Source: UBA1723 sp045629285
GTDB lineage: Bacteria > Bacteroidota > Bacteroidia > Bacteroidales > Paludibacteraceae
DNA length: 64,000 nt
Assembly: GCA_045629285.1 (NCBI GenBank)
Contig: JAZQQY010000029.1
Location: forward strand, 186,001-250,000
Direction: 5' to 3'
Shown here: piece by piece, positions 27,519 through 35,884 of the stretch
Layout of the letters: each line of letters begins with the position of its first letter
Numbering within the stretch: the stretch's first letter is position 1
Program-made: the position numbers and the translations under genes
Notes under the pieces: model-generated
What the model saw: only the letters and a program-made list of their open reading frames with translations
What the model was told of the DNA's origin: nothing
The model's database searches: none

Positions 27519-28520
27519 ATGAAAAAGATAACTGCATTATTATATACACTTGTATTTTGTCTCTCTTCCTGCATGGAAGAGATTGAATACGAAGATATGG
27601 GATTGGACAACTTCATTGTGCTAAACGGAACATTCATAGATGGAGAATCTCCTTGGTGCCAGGTAATGAAGAGCGACATCATATTTGGCAATCTAAAAAA
27701 AGAGACCAATATCATAACATATTTGAGAGACGCTTCTGTCACAGCGACTAACAACGGCAACTCGTATAACTACAGCACCATTGGCGACAGCGCTAAAATG
27801 CAAGCTGACGGATTGACCGTAGCTGCAGGAGGAACCTATAAAATAGTAGCAAAATCAAACGGTCTTGACGATGTATCTGCGACAGTAACTGTGCCAAGTA
27901 AACCGACAACAGAGTTTAGATATGTCGGTTTGGAAAACATGCAGGACAGCGTCATAGCATTTTATGAACTGACAATCACCGACAATGGAGAAACTGAAGA
28001 CTATTATCAGTTAGCACTTTACGGCAGTCACTACGAATTTGAATATCAATTCCACGACACTATAATAGACAATGAGTTTTCCATTGTAGTTACAGGAGCA
28101 GATACCACAGTTAAGAAAGGTGACTTGAAATACGACTTTTTCTCCGAGGATCCGATCATGAATTGGAATGAAACGATTTACAATAATGCAAAAGAGAATC
28201 CGGATAATTTGATTGACGACAAACTGTTCAACGGTAAGACCGTGACTATCAAATTAGGAATATTCTTATTTGCAGATCAGAAGTTTGAAGATTTGGTAAT
28301 AGATATCAGACACATTACAAAAGAGACTTATCTATATCATTCATCTCTTAATAGGATTCAAAGAAGAAACGGTTCGACGTCACTTGCCCCAGATATGTTG
28401 TACTGCAACGTAGAGAACGGAGCCGGTCTGGTGGCAGCATGGTCTTCCGTGAAAGTGCCATTTGAAGTTCCGGAATTTGATTTTTTTGAGAATCTACTAA
28501 ACAGAGTAAAAAAATATTGA
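27519..28520 (+). CDS. DUF4249 family lipoprotein, paralogue of 23929-25047
   Basis: A 333-residue lipoprotein (lipobox CLSSC, Cys17) with the same N-terminal DUF4249 motifs (MEEIEYEDMGLDNFIVLNG, GESPWCQVMKS) as its neighbour. It is about 40 residues shorter, mainly in the middle. I choose ATG 27519, which gives a clean signal peptide; an in-frame ATG at 27489 lies inside the receptor gene. It should work with the receptor just upstream. No clear terminator follows. Confidence 0.82.
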   Translation: MKKITALLYTLVFCLSSCMEEIEYEDMGLDNFIVLNGTFIDGESPWCQVMKSDIIFGNLKKETNIITYLRDASVTATNNGNSYNYSTIGDSAKMQADGLTVAAGGTYKIVAKSNGLDDVSATVTVPSKPTTEFRYVGLENMQDSVIAFYELTITDNGETEDYYQLALYGSHYEFEYQFHDTIIDNEFSIVVTGADTTVKKGDLKYDFFSEDPIMNWNETIYNNAKENPDNLIDDKLFNGKTVTIKLGIFLFADQKFEDLVIDIRHITKETYLYHSSLNRIQRRNGSTSLAPDMLYCNVENGAGLVAAWSSVKVPFEVPEFDFFENLLNRVKKY

Positions 28521-28563
28521 AGAATCTGCACTACAAGCCAATAATGACAATCGCTGTCTTATC

Positions 28564-28594
28564 TTTGGTTTTATGAAGATTTTGACTAATTTTG
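28564..28594 (+). promoter_or_regulatory. Putative promoter for the FISUMP gene
   Basis: TTTG (28564-28567), 19 bases, then TAATTTTG (28587-28594): a near-ideal Bacteroidota promoter, 22 bases before the ATG. Confidence 0.7.
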
Positions 28595-28616
28595 TAGAAA
28601 TAAATAACGAAAAATC

Positions 28617-29186
28617 ATGAGCAATATCAACGGACACGAATATGTAGACTTAGGATTGCCAAGCGGCTTGAAATGGGCGACTTGCAACATCGGTGCAAAC
28701 AATCCTAAAGACTTCGGAGCTTATTTTGCCTGGGGAGAGACTGAGCAGAAGAGTTCATATAGCAAAAGCAATTCTGTAACTTACGGTAGATCTGATTTGA
28801 CTGATGCAGGTATCGTAAATGCGGATGGCAACCTAACTACAGAGTATGATGCTGCCACAGTGCTTTGGGGACTTGATTGGAGAATGCCGACATCAAAGGA
28901 TATCCAGGAGTTGGTTGACAACTGCACTTGGACTTGGGACGATGAGAAGCGTTGCTATAAAGTAACTGGTCCTAACGGCAAATCAATCATCCTACCTGCA
29001 GCAGGATGTCACGACGAGTCTGGACTTGGTTATGCAAGAGAGTACGGTCGCTACTGGTCGTCGTCAGCAATAGACGATTACGAAGATTCAGCTTGCGGAC
29101 TTGATTTCTACGCAGACGATTTCGGCAAATACTTCAACGATTGCAGAAGCAATGGTCAGACAATCAGACCGGTTTCTGAAAAGTAA
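28617..29186 (+). CDS. FISUMP (Fibrobacter major paralogous domain) protein
   Basis: A 189-residue protein made almost entirely of a FISUMP-type domain: it opens HEYVDLGLPSGLKWATCNIG, then has AYFAWGETEQKSSY, GLDWRMPTSKDIQEL and GRYWSSSAIDD. These domains are usually attached to surface lipoproteins; this one has no signal peptide, so it would be cytoplasmic unless exported by another route. Function is unknown. It has its own consensus promoter and a shared terminator with the convergent gene. Its TAA stop is the end of the first unit of a heptamer array. Confidence 0.75.
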   Translation: MSNINGHEYVDLGLPSGLKWATCNIGANNPKDFGAYFAWGETEQKSSYSKSNSVTYGRSDLTDAGIVNADGNLTTEYDAATVLWGLDWRMPTSKDIQELVDNCTWTWDDEKRCYKVTGPNGKSIILPAAGCHDESGLGYAREYGRYWSSSAIDDYEDSACGLDFYADDFGKYFNDCRSNGQTIRPVSEK

Positions 29187-29200
29187 GAGGTAAAAAGTAA
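29180..29200 (+). repeat. Heptamer array AAAGTAA GAGGTAA AAAGTAA supplying a stop codon
   Basis: Three 7-base units; the TAA of the first is the stop codon of the FISUMP gene (29184-29186). The same words, on the minus strand, form the end of the YolD gene at 58764-58791. Confidence 0.65.
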
Positions 29201-29227
29201 AAAAGACGTTGCAATGCAACGTCTTTT
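29201..29227. terminator. Bidirectional terminator between convergent genes
   Basis: AAAAGACGTTGC (29201-29212) and GCAACGTCTTTT (29216-29227) form a 12-bp perfect stem with a 3-base loop, A-rich on one side and T-rich on the other, so it works for both strands. Confidence 0.85.
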
Positions 29228-29241
29228 CTTGTATGAAACGA

Positions 29242-29904
29242 TTACTTATTCTTCTTCATATTTGGAATCACATAATCTGTAGGAACATCCAAAGGATCAA
29301 AACGAACAGCTTTATAGAAATAGTAGATATCTATCGGTTCCGTTTCGTCACAGATATTAGACAAAATCTTAGACTGTTCATTTTCAAAACGTTTGCTCGA
29401 CTTAATCTCCTCCCAAGTATATGTATATTTCAATGCATATCCTTCAAATTGGTAAAGACGGTAAAGATAAAAATCGGAATGCTCCTTAGTATAGAATTTT
29501 GCTTTATTACGAATTCCGTCAAATGTGAACTTCTCCCCCATCTGATCCAACAATACCTGTATATCAAGAGGAAAAGCATTAGTCACAACAGCCTGGTTTG
29601 TACACCATACACTGTCAGCAATAATATCGTCGTAGGAAACATTAAGCATGTAGCGATTGCTACTCTGGTCGTAATTATTAATCTTATTACGCTTGACTTC
29701 AACCTTGCTCCACGGAGTCCACATCTTTTTCTTTTTCCAAGCCTCCTTCAGACCAAATTTGCGATATATTGTTGTATCCTTATAGCTATCTTCCACTTCA
29801 AGACGATTATAAGACTCTTCGTAAAATCCTTTAATCAATACTTTTTCCTGCGAAAAAGCTGATATGGTGAAAAATAGAAACAAAAAAAGTATATTAATTT
29901 TCAT
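29242..29904 (-). CDS. Secreted protein of unknown function
   Basis: A 220-residue protein with a clear signal peptide (hydrophobic 3-15, cleavage likely after AFSQ). The mature part is rich in Lys, Tyr and Asp and has no motif I recognise (for example WKKKKMWTPWSKVEVKRNK, then LKYTYTWEEIKSSKRFENEQ). It is convergent with the FISUMP gene and shares its terminator. A -7-like TAATTTTG lies on the minus strand at 29945-29938. A periplasmic or surface role is likely; nothing more specific can be said. Confidence 0.7.
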   Translation of the reverse strand: MKINILFLFLFFTISAFSQEKVLIKGFYEESYNRLEVEDSYKDTTIYRKFGLKEAWKKKKMWTPWSKVEVKRNKINNYDQSSNRYMLNVSYDDIIADSVWCTNQAVVTNAFPLDIQVLLDQMGEKFTFDGIRNKAKFYTKEHSDFYLYRLYQFEGYALKYTYTWEEIKSSKRFENEQSKILSNICDETEPIDIYYFYKAVRFDPLDVPTDYVIPNMKKNK

Positions 29905-30000
29905 ACTATAGACTTTCCGAAATGTGATTTACCAATACAAAATTACCAAACTTCATACAAATAATTAAAAACAAATAGATAAAGTTCTCAACAATAGTTG

Positions 30001-30110
30001 GTTTCAGGTTTCAAGACCTACCCAACCATGGTACGGTTGTTTCATGCCTAGCCTACGGTTGATTCAGGGGTTCAAGACCTACCCAACAGTGGGCTAAAAT
30101 CCGTCGAATT
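30001..30110. repeat. REP-like cluster with 17-bp direct repeats
   Basis: TTCAAGACCTACCCAAC occurs at 30011-30027 and again at 30072-30088. CAACC (30024-30028) and GGTTG (30036-30040) form a small hairpin around ATGGTAC, and TACGGTTG occurs twice. The first part (30001-30028) also shows the 7-base step GGTTTCA GGTTTCA. The stretch has no coding potential and lies between two minus-strand genes. Confidence 0.55.
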
Positions 30111-30134
30111 CACCAAATTAAACGATGGCTTAAA

Positions 30135-30165
30135 AACAAAAAAGGTGTCCATTTCTGAACACCTT
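30135..30165 (-). terminator. Terminator after the zinc-ribbon gene
   Basis: Read on the minus strand, AAGGTGT and ACACCTT (30165-30159 with 30148-30142) form a stem followed by TTTTTTGTTTTT. Confidence 0.65.
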
Positions 30166-30185
30166 CAATTATGATTTCTAAAGAA

Positions 30186-30944
30186 TTATTCTGCAGATTT
30201 CTTCTTGTCGTTGATTTCTGGATCAACCAAGATTCTACCACAATACTCACAAACGATTACTCTCTTGCGAGTACGGATATCAGCGATTCTCTGAGGTGGG
30301 ATACGGTTGAAGCAACCACCACAAGCATCTCTCTGAACTGTAACGACTGACAAACCGTTGCGAGCGTTCTTTCTGATTCTCTTGAATGCTGAAAGCAATC
30401 TCTCGTCAATCTTATTTTCAAGCTTCTCAGCCTTCTCCATCAACTTCTCCTCCTCAGCACGTGTGTCGGCAATGATTGATGTAAGCTCCTCTCTCTTCTG
30501 CTCCAAGTCCTGTCTTCTTCCTGACAAGTACTCTTCTGTAGACTTCAAATCTTGAGTCTTATTCTCGATGTCTCTCTCTCCCTCCTTAATTCTCTTCTCA
30601 GAAAGCTGGATTTCAAGACCTTGATATTCAATTTCCTTTGCTAGGTTCTCGTACTCACGGTTGTTGCGAACAGTGTTCTGCTGCTCCTGGTACTTTTTCA
30701 TCTGACCCTGGGCCAAATCGATATCGCTCTTATGACGATTGATCTTGAAGTTAAGATCCTTGATATCGTTATCCAAATTAGCAATACGTGTCTCCAAACC
30801 AGCTACTTCATCCTCAAGGTCCTTAACCTCCAATGGTAGCTCACCACGCACAGCACGTAGATTGTCGATCTGCGACATTACCTTCTGCAAATCGTACAAT
30901 TTCTTTAGTTTCTCTTCTACTGTAATCTCTTTAGCCTCTGCCAT
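30186..30944 (-). CDS. Zinc-ribbon coiled-coil protein (COG1579, CT398-like)
   Basis: A 252-residue cytoplasmic protein. Residues 1-180 form a long antiparallel coiled coil rich in E, K, L and Q. The C-terminus is a zinc ribbon with two Cys pairs: CGGC (in RDACGGCFNRIPPQ) and CEYC (in IVCEYCGRILVDPE). The family is widespread and often lies directly after a NIF3 gene, as here with a two-base gap. The Chlamydia homologue has been linked to sigma54 and type III export; the role in Bacteroidota is unknown. Confidence 0.88.
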   Translation of the reverse strand: MAEAKEITVEEKLKKLYDLQKVMSQIDNLRAVRGELPLEVKDLEDEVAGLETRIANLDNDIKDLNFKINRHKSDIDLAQGQMKKYQEQQNTVRNNREYENLAKEIEYQGLEIQLSEKRIKEGERDIENKTQDLKSTEEYLSGRRQDLEQKREELTSIIADTRAEEEKLMEKAEKLENKIDERLLSAFKRIRKNARNGLSVVTVQRDACGGCFNRIPPQRIADIRTRKRVIVCEYCGRILVDPEINDKKKSAE

Positions 30945-30946
30945 AT

Positions 30947-32044
30947 CTATAAATAATTTATAGGATTCGACTTTATAGTTGAATTCTGAACCGCAAATTT
31001 AATATTATTTTTTGATAATACCTTAAAAAATATCTCTTTTGTGTATTGTTCGCTCTCATAATGACCAATATCTGTAATAATTGGTCCATCATAGCTATCA
31101 AAAAATTGATGATATTTGACGTCGCCCGTCACAAGGATGTCTGCTCCCTTGCGTTTTGCTATGCCAACCATGTCCGAACCAGAGCCTCCGCAAAGCGCAA
31201 CTCTCTTGATTTCCTTCACTCTGTCGACGTCGGTATACTTCAACATTTCGCATTTGAAAGTCTCCTTCACTCGTTTCAAGAATTCAATCGGTGCGACTGG
31301 AATTTCCAAATCTCCAACTACGCCCATTCCGGCTGTGACAAGTGTATTTTCAATCTTAATGATGTCAATTGCCGGTTCTTCGTATGGATGCGCATTTCCT
31401 ATAGCTCGCAACACCTTTGAAAGATGACGTCTACTAACGACATACTCCACCCTACTCTCTTTCTCAACATGGATTTCTCCGATATTGCCGACGTATGGAT
31501 TGCAACCGTCGTTTGCCTTGAAAGTACCGTTGCCATCAACAGAAAAACTACAGCAATCGTATGCTCCGATAGTTCCGCCTCCATTCGCATAAACAGCATC
31601 CGAAACTTTCTGTTTATCAGCTACAGGAACATACACAACCACTTTGTACACATTCTCGGTTTCCGCTTCCAACGGTTCAACATTCACAAGCGACAACTTT
31701 TCCGCCATTTTGTAGCTGACACCACCGATGATCTTGTCGGCATTGGTGTGCGCCGCATAAATCGCAACATCTGCCTTGATAGCTTTACGAAGTATTCTCT
31801 CGATATAATTTGATCCTGTAATGTGTTTTACTCCTCTGAAAATCAATGGATGATGACACAAAATGAAATTGCATCCTTTCTCCACTGCCTCATCTATAGT
31901 TGCCTCAACAACATCTATCGCAAGAAGTACTCCAGAGACTTCAAGACTCCCGTCACCAACCTGCAATCCGCAATTGTCGTAGCTTTCCTGAAGCGACAAA
32001 GGAAACTCAGAATCAAGATATTTAGACAGCTCAGAAACTTTCAT
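30947..32044 (-). CDS. NIF3-like dinuclear metal protein (DUF34)
   Basis: A 365-residue protein of the NIF3/YbgI family, which forms hexameric toroids with two metal ions per subunit. The metal-ligand motifs are seen: LCHHPLIFRG and AHTNADKIIGG in the N-terminal half and TDIGHYESEQYTKE near the C-terminus. A central insert (about residues 125-230), resembling a PII-like domain, gives the longer length normal in many bacteria. Hydrolase activities have been proposed for some members, but the role is not settled. Its ATG overlaps the stop of the phosphoesterase gene by one base (TAATG), indicating coupled translation. Confidence 0.92.
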   Translation of the reverse strand: MKVSELSKYLDSEFPLSLQESYDNCGLQVGDGSLEVSGVLLAIDVVEATIDEAVEKGCNFILCHHPLIFRGVKHITGSNYIERILRKAIKADVAIYAAHTNADKIIGGVSYKMAEKLSLVNVEPLEAETENVYKVVVYVPVADKQKVSDAVYANGGGTIGAYDCCSFSVDGNGTFKANDGCNPYVGNIGEIHVEKESRVEYVVSRRHLSKVLRAIGNAHPYEEPAIDIIKIENTLVTAGMGVVGDLEIPVAPIEFLKRVKETFKCEMLKYTDVDRVKEIKRVALCGGSGSDMVGIAKRKGADILVTGDVKYHQFFDSYDGPIITDIGHYESEQYTKEIFFKVLSKNNIKFAVQNSTIKSNPINYL

Positions 32045-33198
32045 TATTTCTTCAATGTAATGACAATATATTCAGGCGACATGCCTAATCTGATCGGAAT
32101 ACCAGTACATCCTATACCTCTGCTAACCACAATCTTAGCACCGTCTCTCTCATAAAGGCCATGCCAATATGGATACTTCAAAGACGACGGTGAAACTTGC
32201 CAATCGCCGATCTCAATGCCAAACTGCATAGCATGGGTGTGACCGGACAATGTCAGAAAATAATCATTATTGCCCTCAAGTCTCATATCCCAAAAATCGG
32301 GATCATGGGAAAGAAGTATTCGTGTAGGTATTGTCAATCCGGCTTCCGCCTTTTCCAAATCGCCATCCTGAGGGAATGGCGGCCTACCCCAATTCTCAAT
32401 TCCGACAATGGCAATCGTATCTCCATTCTTGGCGACGGTTCTGTGCTCATTCAACAGCAAATCAAAACCGGCAGTCTCGACCAAAGCTTCTGTTCGGGCA
32501 AGATTTGCATCTCGCTTTGCAGTTGTTTCCCACTTATGGTAATCGCCATAGTCATGATTGCCAAGGATTGCAAACTTTCCGTCTTTAGCTTTCAACCGTT
32601 TCAACGCATCCATGTGGGGAAGCATTTCATCTGCCAAGATGGTTACGATATCTCCCGTAAAACAGATCAAATCCGGATTTTCAGCATTCATCATATCAAC
32701 CCACTCCGACACGACTTTCTCGTCGCGATACAAGCTAGCTAAATGAAAATCTGATATTTGCAGAATTTTATATCCGTCAAAAGCCTGAGGTAAACTCTTA
32801 TTCTCTACAGTATAGTATTGGGCCGACATATTAAATCTTCCCAACATCACTCCATAAGCGCATGAAAGAAAGCCAAATGCTGCCAATCCGAATGCGACCT
32901 TCTTCAAAACCTTAGTCTTGAATAGCAGTGTCCACACGTCCACTATGATAAACAACAGCTTGCTGACAAACAGAGACAACAAAGCACATAGCACCATACA
33001 AGACTCATATAGGACCGCACCCGACTCGGTTGTAGAAAACAATCCGAACATCAGAGTCAACAGCACAACGCAAAGTAGCGAAAAGGCAGAAAACAATACT
33101 GTCGTACGCCACTGGCATTTCTTCCATACATACCTGAAAAAGATATAGATATCAGGCAGTAACGCAAGAATACAAAACAAAACAAATCGGCCTAACAT
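32044..33198 (-). CDS. Membrane-anchored metallophosphoesterase (YaeI/YkuE-like)
   Basis: A 384-residue protein. Three or four membrane segments occupy residues 1-125. A calcineurin-like phosphoesterase domain follows with all metal motifs: LQISDFHLA, FTGDIVTI, LGNHDYGDYH, LLSHDPDFW and LSGHTHAMQFG. Homologues include UDP-2,3-diacylglucosamine or lipid phosphatases, but the substrate is not established here. Six bases separate it from the upstream methyltransferase, and its stop overlaps the NIF3 start, so rlmD, this gene, NIF3 and the zinc-ribbon gene probably form one operon. Confidence 0.9.
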   Translation of the reverse strand: MLGRFVLFCILALLPDIYIFFRYVWKKCQWRTTVLFSAFSLLCVVLLTLMFGLFSTTESGAVLYESCMVLCALLSLFVSKLLFIIVDVWTLLFKTKVLKKVAFGLAAFGFLSCAYGVMLGRFNMSAQYYTVENKSLPQAFDGYKILQISDFHLASLYRDEKVVSEWVDMMNAENPDLICFTGDIVTILADEMLPHMDALKRLKAKDGKFAILGNHDYGDYHKWETTAKRDANLARTEALVETAGFDLLLNEHRTVAKNGDTIAIVGIENWGRPPFPQDGDLEKAEAGLTIPTRILLSHDPDFWDMRLEGNNDYFLTLSGHTHAMQFGIEIGDWQVSPSSLKYPYWHGLYERDGAKIVVSRGIGCTGIPIRLGMSPEYIVITLKK

Positions 33199-33204
33199 AA
33201 CTGT

Positions 33205-34614
33205 TTATCTCTTAACTAAAAGTATTACATTCTCCACATGATGAGTGTGAGGGAACATATCTACAGGACGAACCTTTACGACCTTGTACTTTTCATCAAG
33301 AAGAGTCAAGTCTCGTGCCTGAGTAGCAGGATTACAGCTCACATATACAATCTTCTCTGGAGCCGCATTCAACAACACCTTGATTACGTCCTGGTGCATA
33401 CCGTCGCGTGGAGGGTCTGTGATGACGATATCCGGACGACCATGCTGAGCGATAAAGTCGTCGGTAAGGATATCCTTCATATCTCCGGCGAAGAATGTAG
33501 TGTTGTCGATATTATTGTTAGCTGCGTTGATCTTAGCATCCTCAATAGCTTCAGGCACATACTCGATACCGACAACCTTCTTAACTCGTCCTGCACAGAA
33601 GCAAGCGATTGTTCCTGTTCCAGTGTAAAGGTCGTACAGTGTCTGCTCTGGCTTCAAATCAGCAAACTCACGAGCTACCTTATACAATTCGTAAGCCTGA
33701 AGTGTATTTGTCTGGTAGAAACTCTTCGGACCGACCTTGAATCTCAAACCTTCCATCTCCTCCTCGATAAAGTCACGACCCTTATATAGAATAGTCTGCT
33801 GGTCAGTGATTGTATCGTTAGCCTTACCGTTGATCACATAGATCAAACTTGTGATCTCAGGGAACGTAGTTGCCAAATGGTCAAGCAAAGCGACACGTTT
33901 AGCCTCATCCTCTTTGAAGAAGACCACAATAAGCATCACCTCACCTGTACCAGCTGTACGGATGATTATGTTACGCAAGAATCCGTCACGGTTGCGAAGG
34001 TCGAAGAAAGCCAAGTCGTGAGCCTTAGCATACTGTTTGATCTCTGTACGGATTCTGTTTGAAATCTCAGGCTGAAGATAACACTTCTCGATATCAAGAA
34101 CCTTGTCGAACATACTTGGAATATGGAATCCAAGAGCATTCATGTCTTCATACTGAACTCCTGCCTTCACCTCGTCGTCAGTAAGCCAACGCTTGTTACT
34201 GAAAGTGAACTCAAGCTTATTTCTATAATAAGAAGTCTCCTTTGAACCAAGAATAGGAGTAATCTCAGGAAGTTCGACCTTTCCGATGCGACGAAGCACA
34301 TTCTCAACTTGGTTCTGCTTATGCTTGATCTGCAATTCATAAGGCAAAACCTGCCATTTGCAACCACCGCAGACACCATAGTGTGAACACATAGGCGCAA
34401 TACGATCAGGTGATGGAGTGACGATTCTCAACGCACGACCCTCCATATAGCTATGCTTCTTCTTTGTAACTTGGATATCTACAACGTCGCCAGGGATAAC
34501 ATACGGCACAAAAATAACCATATCGTCAATTCTCGCGATTGCCTTACCTTCTCCGGCAACATCAGCGATAGTGACACTCTCCAATATCGGAAGTTCTTTT
34601 CTCTTTCTTGACAT
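33205..34614 (-). CDS. rlmD: 23S rRNA (uracil-5-)-methyltransferase, RlmD-like
   Basis: A 469-residue TrmA/RlmCD-family RNA methyltransferase that uses S-adenosylmethionine. The N-terminal TRAM domain (residues 5-65) is followed by the iron-sulfur cluster motif CSHYGVCGGCKW and a Rossmann domain with LYDLYTGTGTIACF and TDPPRDGMH. The catalytic Cys lies in VSCNPATQARDL. Length is normal. I choose ATG 34614 (MSRKRKELP) because the upstream in-frame ATG at 34641 would lie close to the predicted -7 element (34656-34663). Which uridine is modified (RlmC or RlmD site) cannot be read from the sequence. Confidence 0.88.
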   Translation of the reverse strand: MSRKRKELPILESVTIADVAGEGKAIARIDDMVIFVPYVIPGDVVDIQVTKKKHSYMEGRALRIVTPSPDRIAPMCSHYGVCGGCKWQVLPYELQIKHKQNQVENVLRRIGKVELPEITPILGSKETSYYRNKLEFTFSNKRWLTDDEVKAGVQYEDMNALGFHIPSMFDKVLDIEKCYLQPEISNRIRTEIKQYAKAHDLAFFDLRNRDGFLRNIIIRTAGTGEVMLIVVFFKEDEAKRVALLDHLATTFPEITSLIYVINGKANDTITDQQTILYKGRDFIEEEMEGLRFKVGPKSFYQTNTLQAYELYKVAREFADLKPEQTLYDLYTGTGTIACFCAGRVKKVVGIEYVPEAIEDAKINAANNNIDNTTFFAGDMKDILTDDFIAQHGRPDIVITDPPRDGMHQDVIKVLLNAAPEKIVYVSCNPATQARDLTLLDEKYKVVKVRPVDMFPHTHHVENVILLVKR

Positions 34615-34655
34615 ATTCAAAGTAATTAAATGCCGACACATTCGGCAAGCGGATG

Positions 34656-34663
34656 CAAAATTA
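34656..34663 (-). promoter_or_regulatory. Putative -7 element for the rlmD operon
   Basis: TAATTTTG on the minus strand matches TAnnTTTG. No good -33 is seen. The 5' leader would include the small hairpin TGCCGA (34631-34636) / TCGGCA (34642-34647). Confidence 0.45.
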
Positions 34664-34778
34664 GTCTAATTTTTGGAGAAATCAGCAGAAAAGAAATTGA
34701 TAATTTTCAGAGATATGTGGTTAAAAGGCATGTTTTTTGTTAAATATGCATCTTTTTTTTCACTATTAGCACAAACTA

Positions 34779-34810
34779 TTTGCATAGTCTAATACTAAAT
34801 ACTAATTTTG
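34779..34810 (+). promoter_or_regulatory. Consensus promoter with no downstream protein gene
   Basis: TTTG (34779-34782), 20 bases, then TAATTTTG (34803-34810). The nearest plus-strand protein gene is 3.6 kb away. A terminator follows about 105 bases later, so the product would be a short RNA. Confidence 0.6.
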
Positions 34811-34816
34811 CCAGTA

Positions 34817-34921
34817 CAAGTTGTAAAAAGTAATTTTTTATTGATTCGAGAGAATCATGTGTTTATGTTATTAGAGTTTTAAGTTTAGAATACCGTCAGC
34901 GTGAGTTAACGGTATTTTTTT
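34817..34921 (+). ncRNA. Candidate small RNA, about 105 nt
   Basis: This interval begins about 6 bases after a consensus promoter and ends at a T-tract after a terminator stem. It contains an internal hairpin, TGATTC (34842-34847) with GAATCA (34852-34857) around GAGA, and the terminal stem AATACCGT/ACGGTATT. It has no reading frame of note. It lies between two minus-strand genes, so the plus-strand signals are not explained by either. I do not recognise it as 6S, tmRNA, RNase P or SRP RNA. Expression is inferred, not shown. Confidence 0.45.
34889..34921 (+). terminator. Terminator of the candidate small RNA
   Basis: AATACCGT (34889-34896) and ACGGTATT (34909-34916) form an 8-bp stem with a 12-base loop; T-run 34915-34921 follows on the plus strand. 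Confidence 0.7.
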
Positions 34922-34927
34922 GTCTAC

Positions 34928-34958
34928 AAAAAAAGAGACACACATCAAAGTGCGTCTC
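34928..34958 (-). terminator. Terminator after the 34967-35812 gene
   Basis: On the minus strand, GAGAC (34958-34954) and GTG pair with CAC and GTCTC, with one mismatch, and a seven-T run (34934-34928) follows. Confidence 0.75.
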
Positions 34959-34966
34959 AATATTAA

Positions 34967-35812
34967 TCACAAAACTCTAAAACCAATTTTTATTGTTCCA
35001 TTCTTACGGCAACGACGGAATTCGCTATAAAGACCATCGTAAAGTTCTCTTGGCTCACATTCCGTTCTCGGGTAAATATTAAAATCAAAACCGATCATCA
35101 GTCTTTTCCATACCGTTTGTATTTCAAATCCAAGTCCTACCGAAAATCTTTTCTTGCCATACAATCCACCATAACAATCATGTTCAAATACACCAGATTC
35201 AGGAACAGGATAAAAATCATAATACTCTTTACACTTACCCTCTATTCCATAGACAAATCTTGGTCCTCCAGAAATTGATGCGAAACTACACGGTTTAGAA
35301 GATATTCTATGTCCTATATATAATGGCATGTCCAAAATATGTTTGGAGTTAAGCATATAATTGCCAGGAAAAAACTTATCAGCGATTGATTGTTTCGCAA
35401 ATCCGACTCCAGCACTCAAATATAAATGTTTGCTCAAACCAATATCACACATAACTTCCACATTGTATCCTAAACTTTTCCTTGGAGGAATCTCACCATC
35501 TGATTTTACCTCATCATCTCCGTTAGGATGTACGCCAGTAACTCCTCGATAAGAGACTCCTCCACCAAGACTAACGAAAATCATTACAGGATCAATATCA
35601 TAGTCACCTATTACAATCTGATTAGGAGCTGAAGTAGTGGAAACATATACTGGTTCCTCCTCGACTGTCTCCACAGTAGGTGCTTCATAATAATTGTTGT
35701 TACCACTGCTTCTCAGAGCCAACAACATGTCATCGTCCAATCCAGAAGCGGAAGTAGAAGTCACGAACATACACGACAACAATATGGGAACAAAATGTTT
35801 TACTCCTTTCAT
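34967..35812 (-). CDS. Outer-membrane beta-barrel protein, unknown function
   Basis: A 281-residue exported protein (signal peptide near TSTSASG). After a short variable N-terminal part (residues 25-70), it has alternating beta-strand patterns (MIFVSLGGGVSYRGVTGV, LYLSAGVGFAKQSI, FSVGLGFEIQTVWKRLMIGF) and ends in an aliphatic/aromatic strand, all typical of an eight-stranded-type barrel. It is a paralogue of the gene at 35885-36928: the SYRGxxGV, LGYNVE, PGNYM, CxEYYDFYP and ELYDGLY motifs are shared. No function can be assigned. It has a strong terminator. Confidence 0.7.
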   Translation of the reverse strand: MKGVKHFVPILLSCMFVTSTSASGLDDDMLLALRSSGNNNYYEAPTVETVEEEPVYVSTTSAPNQIVIGDYDIDPVMIFVSLGGGVSYRGVTGVHPNGDDEVKSDGEIPPRKSLGYNVEVMCDIGLSKHLYLSAGVGFAKQSIADKFFPGNYMLNSKHILDMPLYIGHRISSKPCSFASISGGPRFVYGIEGKCKEYYDFYPVPESGVFEHDCYGGLYGKKRFSVGLGFEIQTVWKRLMIGFDFNIYPRTECEPRELYDGLYSEFRRCRKNGTIKIGFRVL

Positions 35813-35836
35813 ATTACATTCTAATTTTTTTGTAGA

Positions 35837-35862
35837 TAGAGACGCAGATCGCCACGTCTCTA
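35837..35862 (-). other. Intergenic hairpin between the two barrel genes
   Basis: TAGAGACG and CGTCTCTA (35837-35844 and 35855-35862) form a perfect 8-bp stem. No T-run follows on either strand, so it is not a classic terminator. The core GAGACG stem also occurs at 36954-36978. Confidence 0.5.
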
Positions 35863-35884
35863 CAGATATTCAAAATATCATAGG

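Noticed and set aside
21558..28520. SusC/SusD-type glycan utilisation locus
   Set aside because: The receptors carry a carboxypeptidase-like domain, but the partners are DUF4249 lipoproteins rather than SusD, and no glycoside hydrolase or lyase genes are near.
29209..29862. A 217-codon open frame on the plus strand opposite the secreted protein gene
   Set aside because: It lies almost wholly opposite 29242-29904, whose product has a clear signal peptide and normal composition. The plus-strand translation lacks any domain, and it starts within a terminator stem.
30011..30088. Possible minimal CRISPR array
   Set aside because: There are only two copies of a 17-base repeat, with one 44-base gap, and no cas genes anywhere in the window.
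34631..34647. TGCCGA/TCGGCA hairpin upstream of rlmD as a riboswitch or attenuator
   Set aside because: Six base pairs in a short leader, no T-run and no known aptamer shape; too little to claim regulation.
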